A stretch of DNA of 64,000 nucleotides from Epiperipatus broadwayi (lineage: Eukaryota; Onychophora; Udeonychophora; Euonychophora; Peripatidae), in NCBI GenBank assembly GCA_028023455.1, contig JAQFVV010012418.1, positions 4,025,244 through 4,089,243 of the forward strand, in the 5' to 3' direction. The notes below the pieces were generated by a model. It made no database searches, was not told the origin of the DNA, and worked only from the letters and a program-made list of their open reading frames with translations. Both the position numbers and the translations under genes were made by a program. This document shows positions 60,195 through 64,000 of this stretch, one piece after another; the first letter of the stretch is position 1, and the number at the start of each line of letters is the position of its first letter.

Positions 60195-60989
60195 TCAAAG
60201 GTGAAGTAAAAACTATTATTTTATTACTAATTTAGATTTTGAGCTTATATTTTCTGAAAAATAATACTCTGCTTATTTTAATATATATAGGACTAAAACA
60301 AGAAAATATTTTAATTTGTTGGTGTGAAATAGTTCTTTTTTCATTATTACCTTCAAATTGTTGCTTCTATTCTCCTGAATTTTATTTTGCTTTTTAATAA
60401 TGATTGTCATTTACCTACTTGATATTTTTTTCAATTTGTTTGCTGTGCAAAATATGATTATCAAGTTGTTGTTTTTTGCTTTCCTTAAGTTGTTCATCAA
60501 GTTGACGATTGTCTTTTTCAGTATAAGTTCCCGATCTTTTTTTTTTTTTTACATATTGTGATATTTACCTTCTGTAGCTTATATCACTTTGTAATATTAA
60601 TTGACTTAAATTAACAAGTTAATATATATGATAATATATTCAATAGACAAACTAAATGTGCATAAGTTCTTAAAATATTGTAATAGTGTATAAACTTTCA
60701 TCCTTTCTAAGTCATTTTTAAAAAAAATTAATTCTTCATTTTTTAAAAATAATAATATATATATATAAGCATTTTCTGTTAAGTGCATTTTTAAAAATGT
60801 GGTATTAGAAAATGAATTTTTTTTTGTTAAATACAAATTAATTAATTGTGTTCACCATATTTTCTGAATGCATGCAATTAAAAGATTATCACTTTATTTT
60901 TTTGTTGATATGTTAAAAATTGGCTACATATAAGACATATAAAAGCCTGAAAAGTGAAAAGTTAGTTTTATTAGATTTTAATTATCTAT
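60195..60989. other. AT-rich DNA, no gene seen
   Basis: Nothing recognised; the minus frame 60606-60836 is low complexity. Confidence 0.4.
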
Positions 60990-61200
60990 CAGAACTCAGC
61001 AGCAGTTATTGAGCGGATTGATAGGTCAGTGCTGCATCTGTCAGCAGATTACTTACTATCCATAAAGACGGATGAGGGAAACAGTCATTGTAGTTGTCTG
61101 CGCCTAGCCATGATAATTGGTTAGAAGACTTTTGCATCAAATATTGATTTACTCTGGTAACTGACTTAAAGAATGCCATTAAAAGAGGTTCTATCTCATC
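60990..61200. other. Less AT-rich block, unrecognised
   Basis: About 200 bases with mixed composition (GCAGCAGTTATTGAGCGGAT, GTTGTCTGCGCCTAGCCATG). No open frame or RNA fold identified. It could be a conserved non-coding element or an old repeat. Confidence 0.25.
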
Positions 61201-62158
61201 TTAAAACCACCAGGGAAAGAAAAAGCACAGAATTTTTATTCAATAATTTGATAATTGAGAAAATTAGTTAATCCATAGTCATTTTAAAATTTAGATTTAT
61301 CTTTATCAAATTCTTCTATTCTTACTACTTTTATACCATCTAGTGTAGGCTTAAATAATTAATAGATGTCAGATGGTAGTGCTTAATAAATGCTTATCGA
61401 GTGCTGATCAGTTGTATAGCAATGTGTAAGCTAAGATATTGTGATCTCTAGTTAATCGTATGATGTATTAAGATTTATCTTTCCTGGATTGCTTAGAGAA
61501 AATATGAAAATCATATAAACATATTCATTGGAAGTCAAAATACTATCATTATTCAGAAAACAGAAAAGAAAGCCATTAAGTTAAAAGCAATTAAGTCTGA
61601 GAGATGCCATCTAAAAAATTTTTTTTGAATAAGTAATCTGATTTATTTCATGAAAATGTCTGGAATAAAAAAAGATCTTTAATATTTTATTTTTTTCTCT
61701 TAAAATTATTTGTTTAAATTTCACTTACATTTAATAATTTTTGAATAATATATTAAATATAATTATTCATGATATGCTCAGTTATATATATATATTAATA
61801 CTAGCAATTAAAAATAAAATAAAAATTCATATAACACTGCAATAGTAGCCAAAACAACAAAATTTTACTAAAATTTTTACACAACTATGTAAGAATTTTA
61901 GGAAAAATTTGTTGTTTTGACTATATGTAACAATTTAGGTTATGCTCTATTACAGACTGAATCAAAATTAATTTAACAATTGATTTAGTAAATTATATAA
62001 CTAAAAAAATATTAAAATAATAAACTATCATTAAAAAAAAAAACAGTATTGTAGTTAGAAAACACATCCTGATTAATTCTTTCAATTATGATAAACCAGG
62101 GTTTTTGTTAAGTATAACAACCTTGTTAGTAATTAAATGTATTTGTTACTTAAAATAT
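61201..62158. other. AT-rich DNA, no gene seen
   Basis: An imperfect inverted pair around AACAACAAAATTTTAC / AAATTTGTTGTTTTGAC (about 61852-61922); otherwise nothing. Confidence 0.4.
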
Positions 62159-62168
62159 AGTCTTAGCT

Positions 62169-63017
62169 AATAATAAATAATATTTCTGTAGAGTAATTTT
62201 CACTAATGCAAATTAAGGACTGTTTCCTATCTGCTTTTAACATCTTGTGGAGGGATGTAATCATAAACACATTAACAAAGACATTTCATGCTGAAACAGC
62301 ACTCATCATTTGGCCCAGACCACATTCTCTTACACATATTTTTATCACTGTTCAATATATATATAGCAAATTACTACAGTTTAATTGATAAGTATTAGTT
62401 AAATGTTCTGCCCTCACAACTTTGACATGAATATTTCTGTAGTGTAATTTTCATTACACCATTTTCATGCAAAGTAAGGATTGGTTTTTATCCAATTTTA
62501 ATACATTATGGAAAGATGTAATCATAAACATATGACTAAAGATGTGGAAAAAATCTATGATCCTCAGGGTGCACATTTTGTGCTGAACTATCGTGAAAAT
62601 ACCACTACAGAAATAGTATTTATTGTTGGATAATCTCTAGTGTAATGAATGACTAATAAAAATTATTGATATACTTTCATTAAATGATTTGTGTCAAGTT
62701 GTGAGAGCAGCACATTTGACACATCAATTAATCTGTAGTAATTTACTATCTATATCTGTATGCTGAACATTGATAAAGATATGTGTAAGAGATTGTGATC
62801 TGGGCCAACTGATGAATGTTGATTTAGCACAAAATATGCATCTTGGGGATATTAGATCTCTTTCGCATTGTCTTTAGTCATATGCTTATGAATACATCCC
62901 TCCATAAGGTGTTAAATGTGGATAGAAATCAGTCCATATCTTGCATGGGAATGGTGCAATGAAATTACACTACAGAAATATTATTCATTATTGAATAATC
63001 TAATAAAAATTACTAAC
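62169..63017. mobile_element. Large foldback element, copy 2, 849 bp
   Basis: Flanked by a perfect 10-bp direct repeat AGTCTTAGCT (62159-62168 and 63018-63027). Left half: AATAATATTTCTGTAG, ATCATAAACACATTAACAAA, the core in minus orientation (62287-62322), TTACTACAGTTTAATTGATA, then a second sub-unit from about 62430. The right half inverts these, with the core in plus orientation at about 62799-62838 and CACTACAGAAATATTATTCA at the end. The centre lies near 62590. No coding capacity. Same family as 13812-14781. Confidence 0.85.
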
Positions 63018-63027
63018 AGTCTTAGCT

Positions 63028-64000
63028 CTTTTATATTTATTTTAGTATTCCTCTTAGCTATGTAACTAGTGTGTTGTAATTGATTAATATAGTGATCTCA
63101 TGTTTCCATATATTAAACAAATTATTTACTTATACTGAATTGAGTTAATAGCTGAATGTAATGTGTATAATTTATCTGCACATTTACAGAATTATTGTCA
63201 TGTTTATGTTAAATATAAAGGCTTCTTCTCTCTAGAGATGTATGTATATAATATTTTAATCTTTATATTTATTCAAGCATATATCCAATACCATTTGTAT
63301 ATAGTTGGTTTAGGTATTTGATTGTTCAATATAAGTCAGCATCATCATTGGCTGACAGCATTATTCTGTGTATTTATACAAATACAGTATATGAATTAAC
63401 TGCCAAGCCCCCCCCCCCTCCTAAAAATTAATGCACCACTTTAGCTTTGTTTTTGTTTTTTTAATAAGTCTGTTTATTTATTATTGGATAGTTTTTTTAA
63501 AATGAGATGATAATTAAATTTTTCATTAATTATGCTTTATTGACAGGTGAATAGACAGAAGCATCATTTAATTACTTAACATAATTTTTTTTTTTTAATA
63601 TATATTAAAATAGCCATAATAAAAAGAAAGATTGTTTTCTTATAGGTTAAAAGTTTTATGTATAAAAAGCCTTTTATACATTTAATAAATTTTAGAAATT
63701 TAAGTAGAGAAGAAGGTGGAACCATCTTTTTCTTGTAAAATCTTTGCTTTGTGTTTTGACTTGAGAGTTCCCTGTGCAGTCATTAGCCTTTCAATTATTA
63801 AAAAGTCTTTTTCTAACGAAATAATTTTTATTTTTTAAATGAACTGTTGTTAGATTTATATATTTATGAACTATATAGTATGCAAAATGTCTTGTAAAAT
63901 CTGTCTAAGCTTAAAATAAATACTGGATAATTTTTGTCCATTATTTAAAATGACAATAATATTTGATGTTATGTATGCACTTGATAGTAACTGCCAATAA
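63028..64000. other. AT-rich DNA with a C-homopolymer
   Basis: A run of about ten C residues near 63408-63417 and poly-T near 63587-63596. No gene recognised to the end of the window. Confidence 0.4.

Noticed and set aside
1-64000. Firm species identification
   Set aside because: No host coding exon, rRNA or mitochondrial sequence is present. The lophotrochozoan/cephalopod suggestion rests only on repeat types and composition.

Overview
This is a 64-kb stretch of strongly AT-rich eukaryotic DNA with no gene that I can recognise. There are no dense open frames, no operon-like layout and no bacterial signals. The content is transposon debris: tRNA-derived SINEs, truncated LINEs, hAT elements, foldback and MITE-like palindromes, and tandem arrays. 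An animal genome is the natural reading. The several tRNA-derived SINE families, RTE-type LINE ends, ZBED5/FAM200-like hAT transposase and long intergenic or intronic AT-rich DNA would suit a lophotrochozoan, possibly a coleoid cephalopod. That is inference; no host gene in the window confirms it.

Layout. 0-6 kb: two SINEs (A at 481-590, B at 1634-1729), a LINE fragment (about 4.04-4.59 kb), a foldback fragment and an RTE-type LINE end (5723-5968). 8-10 kb: two foldbacks, one carrying a tRNA-like core, and a 398-bp hAT MITE with a perfect 8-bp target duplication. 11.55-13.14 kb: a hAT element with a decayed transposase and a LINE fragment nested inside it. 13.8-14.8 kb: a large foldback. 17.7 kb: a hairpin MITE. 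20.7-25.2 kb: a microsatellite and a cluster of tandem arrays. 26.7-28.3 kb: the longest LINE relic (reverse transcriptase to zinc-knuckle C-terminus), followed by an inverted SINE-A. 31-40 kb: four blocks less AT-rich than their surroundings, with candidate splice and TATA signals, the only places where host exons might lie. 41-51 kb: foldback-family repeats, SINE copies, two inverted copies of a ~1-kb TIR element (one interrupting a palindrome) and a second tRNA-like palindrome. 51-60 kb: small MITEs, a minus-strand LINE end and a 352-bp MITE with ~73-bp arms. 62.2-63.0 kb: a second large foldback flanked by a 10-bp direct repeat.

The most coherent signal is a family of palindromic elements sharing a core (GTGCTGGTTCAGCA and a neighbouring CTGGACCAACTGATGA). 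About ten occurrences on both strands are arranged as foldbacks, tandem units and an interrupted palindrome. Transcribed, they would give long double-stranded RNA. What mobilises them is not visible here. Several insertions can be ordered in time: TIR element into palindrome, LINE end into TIR element, LINE into hAT.

All coordinates and repeat comparisons were made by eye. Repeat boundaries are good to a few bases where a target duplication is quoted, and to tens of bases elsewhere.
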